This document shows positions 61,904-64,000 of a stretch of DNA of 64,000 bases, piece by piece (position 1 is the stretch's first letter; each line of letters opens with the position of its first letter). The DNA lies in the NCBI RefSeq assembly GCF_900188175.1, contig NZ_FZOQ01000005.1, forward strand, positions 212,571-276,570, in the 5' to 3' direction. This DNA comes from Pontibacter ummariensis. Its GTDB lineage: Bacteria > Bacteroidota > Bacteroidia > Cytophagales > Hymenobacteraceae. The position numbers and the translations under genes are program-made. The notes under the pieces were generated by a model. The model did no database searches. It was not told the origin of the DNA and saw only the letters and a program-made list of their open reading frames with translations.

Positions 61904-63811
61904 ATGTGTGGCATAACAGGAGTTTACGCGTTTACAGAGAATGGCCGGGTAGCCTTGAACCGTCTGCAGGGGGCAGTGGCCTCCTTGCGGCACCGGGGGC
62001 CTGATGCCGGTGGGGTGTACCTGCACGGGCGGGTAGGCCTAGGTAACAGAAGACTGTCTATCATAGCTCCAGGCGAACAGGCAAACCAACCGCTGACGAG
62101 CGACGACGGGCGTTATACAGTCGTATTTAACGGGGAAATTTTTAACTACAAGCAGTTACGGGCGGAGCTGGCATCTAAAGGGTATACCTTGAGTACGGCT
62201 TCCGATACCGAGGTGCTGCTGCGCTTGTATGAGCGGGAAAGGCAGGAGTGTTTAAAGAAGCTGAAAGGATTTTTTGCCGTGGCTATCTACGACAAGGCGG
62301 AGGATAGCCTGTTTGTGGCCCGTGACCGGTTCGGGGAGAAACCGCTGCTATACTACAAGGATGCGAACGCCTTTCTTTTTGGCTCGGAGATGGTAGCCTT
62401 GTTGGAGCTGGGCGTCCCACAGGAACTAGACTACGCCTCGCTGTACCAATACTTGCAATTGACTTATACGCCAGCGCCTGCCACCATGCTCAAGCACGTA
62501 AAGAAGCTCCTGCCTGGGCAGGCTTTGTACATCCGGGGGGGCAGAGTACAGGAAAGTGTATGGTACCGATTGTCTTTCGACGGTGAAAAAGCAGCACAGA
62601 ATCCGATGCCCTTTAAGCTACAGCAGGAAAAGCTCAGGCAGTTGCTGCAACAGGCGGTTGCAGATAGAATGGTCGCTGATGTGCCTGTCGGTGCTTTTTT
62701 GAGTGGAGGGCTGGACTCTTCTATCGTGGTGGCCTTGGCGGCTTCTCAGGCAAGTTCTCTGAAGACTTTTTCTGTGGGTTTCCCCGAACAACCTCGTTTT
62801 GATGAAACAGCTTATGCCCGGTTGGTTGCCGAGAAGTATAAAACAGAGCATACGGAGTTGCTGCTTTCCAACCAGGACTTGTATCAGCACCTGCACGACA
62901 TGTTGAACAGCTTAAGCGAACCTTTAGCGGATTCTTCTGCATTGGCCGTATATGCCTTAAGCAAAAGGGCTAGCCAGGATGTAAAGGTGGTCCTGAGCGG
63001 TGATGGTGCTGATGAGCTGTTTGCAGGCTACAACAAGCACAGGGCCGAGTACAGGGCCTCCCAAGGTGGATTTGCCGTTGGTGCTGTAACAAAGCTTCAG
63101 CCTTTGTGGGAGGTGCTGCCTAAATCCAGAAGTTCTTTTACTGCAAATAAAGTAAGACAACTACAGCGCTTTGCTGCAGGAGCCAGGCTATCACCAGAAG
63201 ACCGTTACTGGTTATGGGCTAGCTGGCTGCAGGAGGAGCAGGCGCTGGCCTTGTTGAAGCCTGAGCACCGCACGGCGGCTCAAAACAGGCTGTACCACGC
63301 CCGTAAAAGTAGGTTGCTGAATTGTATCAGTAGAAACCACTACGACATGAACAACGTACTTTGTGCCGACTGGCATATGGTACTGGCAAACGATATGTTA
63401 GCCAAGGTTGATTTGATGGGAATGGCGCACGGGGTTGAGGTTAGAAGCCCTTACCTGGACAATCGCTTAGTTAAGTTTGCTTTCTCGTTACCTGTTGCTT
63501 CAAAAATAGACGAGCATGCACAGAAAAGAATATTGCGGGAGACCTTTAAGCACTTGTTGCCTGAAGAGCTCTGGAAGCGGGGAAAGCAAGGGTTTGAAGT
63601 TCCCCTACTCTCTTTTCTAAGGTCCGAGGGACGCTCACGAGTGAACGAGTGTCTTTCAGATGCGTTCATTATAGAGCAGGGCATATTTGAGGTGCAGCAG
63701 ACGCGGCTAATCCGTCAAGCACTGGAATTGGGGAAGGGCCTTACCACTCAAACGAGCGCATGGTCTTTGCTTGTATTTCAACACTGGTGGAAGCACAGTT
63801 CGTTAAAATAA
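61904..63811 (+). CDS. asnB: Asparagine synthetase, glutamine-hydrolysing (AsnB type)
   Basis: The protein has 635 residues. The ATG at 61904 is chosen so that Cys2 becomes the N-terminal nucleophile (MCGITGVYAF) once Met is removed; the upstream ATG at 61871 would bury it. The class II amidotransferase domain covers 1-200 (RRLSIIAPGEQANQPL, VFNGEIFNYKQLRAEL). The synthetase domain has the PPi loop SGGLDSSIVVAL and LSGDGADELFAGYNKH. Next comes a UDP-glucose dehydrogenase gene, so this may be the AsnB-type enzyme of a capsule or exopolysaccharide locus that amidates sugar acids, rather than housekeeping asparagine synthesis; this is inference from context. Confidence 0.9.
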   Translation: MCGITGVYAFTENGRVALNRLQGAVASLRHRGPDAGGVYLHGRVGLGNRRLSIIAPGEQANQPLTSDDGRYTVVFNGEIFNYKQLRAELASKGYTLSTASDTEVLLRLYERERQECLKKLKGFFAVAIYDKAEDSLFVARDRFGEKPLLYYKDANAFLFGSEMVALLELGVPQELDYASLYQYLQLTYTPAPATMLKHVKKLLPGQALYIRGGRVQESVWYRLSFDGEKAAQNPMPFKLQQEKLRQLLQQAVADRMVADVPVGAFLSGGLDSSIVVALAASQASSLKTFSVGFPEQPRFDETAYARLVAEKYKTEHTELLLSNQDLYQHLHDMLNSLSEPLADSSALAVYALSKRASQDVKVVLSGDGADELFAGYNKHRAEYRASQGGFAVGAVTKLQPLWEVLPKSRSSFTANKVRQLQRFAAGARLSPEDRYWLWASWLQEEQALALLKPEHRTAAQNRLYHARKSRLLNCISRNHYDMNNVLCADWHMVLANDMLAKVDLMGMAHGVEVRSPYLDNRLVKFAFSLPVASKIDEHAQKRILRETFKHLLPEELWKRGKQGFEVPLLSFLRSEGRSRVNECLSDAFIIEQGIFEVQQTRLIRQALELGKGLTTQTSAWSLLVFQHWWKHSSLK

Positions 63812-63854
63812 TTATAATAATAACTAGTATATTTATAACATTGTTTATATTTAG

Positions 63855-63882
63855 AGAGCCTTTTATGAGAAGGGCTTTTTTG
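63855..63882 (+). terminator. Weak hairpin terminator between asnB and the UDP-glucose dehydrogenase gene
   Basis: AGCCTTT and AAGGGCT form a short stem with one wobble pair, followed by TTTTT. It is weak enough to allow read-through into the next gene. Confidence 0.55.
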
Positions 63883-63907
63883 AAGCTTTAACATTATTTA
63901 AGAATCT

Positions 63908-64000
63908 ATGAGAATAGCAGTAGTTGGCACGGGTTACGTAGGATTGGTGACGGGCACGTGCTTTGCCGAGGTGGGCATCGACGTGACCTGCATCGACATC
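63908..64000 (+). CDS. UDP-glucose 6-dehydrogenase, cut by the right edge
   Basis: The first 31 codons are present: [23 protein letters not shown], then DVTCIDI. The GxGxxG Rossmann motif with the YVGL sequence is diagnostic of the UDP-glucose/GDP-mannose dehydrogenase family, and VTGTCFAE is the usual UDP-glucose dehydrogenase N-terminus. The enzyme makes UDP-glucuronate for capsule or exopolysaccharide. The rest lies outside the window, so UDP-N-acetyl variants cannot be excluded. Confidence 0.88.
   Translation, partial: MRIAVVGTGYVGLVTGTCFAEVGIDVTCIDI

Overview
The window looks like chromosomal DNA of a Bacteroidota bacterium, most likely Cytophagales/Hymenobacteraceae (Pontibacter-like). 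Supporting signs: a SusC/SusD pair, two Oar-like TonB-dependent receptors, a protein with a type IX secretion C-terminal domain, an S46 dipeptidyl-peptidase, DUF3857 transglutaminase-like pairs, a PorV-like barrel, almost no Shine-Dalgarno sites, and promoters of the Bacteroidota form (-33 TTG, -7 TAnnTTTG). The genus is inference; no rRNA gene is present. I see no phage, IS element, CRISPR array or plasmid origin, so this reads as a core/housekeeping stretch with some accessory loci.

Layout. 1-1866: 5' part of an Omp85/BamA-type outer-membrane gene (minus) that runs off the left edge. 1867-2829: a long region with only weak short ORFs. 2830-8258: a small conserved protein that may be read from a leaderless transcript, a LolA-like periplasmic protein, and a tandem pair of DUF3857 proteins (one without the catalytic Cys, one with it). 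8480-9726: an ArsI/CadI-type metalloenzyme followed by a SigZ-like sigma factor with cysteine-rich ends. 9710-12858: two outer-membrane proteins (helix-hairpin-helix barrel and PorV-like). 13173-19227: SusC, SusD and a surface lipoprotein, followed by an SDR dehydrogenase. 20423-23077: S46 peptidase divergent from yidD. 23232-25739: an AT-richer gene for a secreted 14-repeat beta-propeller protein. 26101-28336: a two-gene ABC exporter. 28422-33044: GH5 glycosidase, a nonsense-interrupted exonuclease/AP-endonuclease-type gene, and a three-gene run containing an alpha/beta hydrolase. 33176-42241: AraC regulator, DUF1684 lipoprotein, epimerase, thioredoxin-like protein, VOC protein, HEAT-repeat cyclophilin, two small PH-like membrane proteins and an MFS transporter. 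42611-45638: a lipoprotein with a GYWKNH motif, then cysE-cysK. 45671-48279: DUF2267 protein divergent from a GH15 enzyme, and tRNA-Ala(GGC). 48397-59604: three TonB-dependent receptors and a repeat lipoprotein. 59723-64000: NlpC/P60 lipoprotein, alpha/beta hydrolase, AsnB and the start of a UDP-glucose dehydrogenase gene.

The most interesting structure is at 51694-52664. Two divergent TonB-dependent receptor genes carry matching promoter-leader modules: a -33/-7 promoter whose -7 box is embedded in the palindrome TTTGCGCGCAAA, followed by a leader with ATCAACCAACCC. The rightward receptor is followed after 22 bp by a lipoprotein made of repeated units, which suggests a non-SusD receptor/lipoprotein uptake system under shared control. 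Other points worth checking are a single in-frame TAG in the exonuclease-type gene (30228-30230), an apparent one-base shift at the start of the AraC gene (about 33168), and inverted-repeat operators at 22812-22827 and 36515-36539.

All family assignments come from reading motifs by eye; no database search was run.
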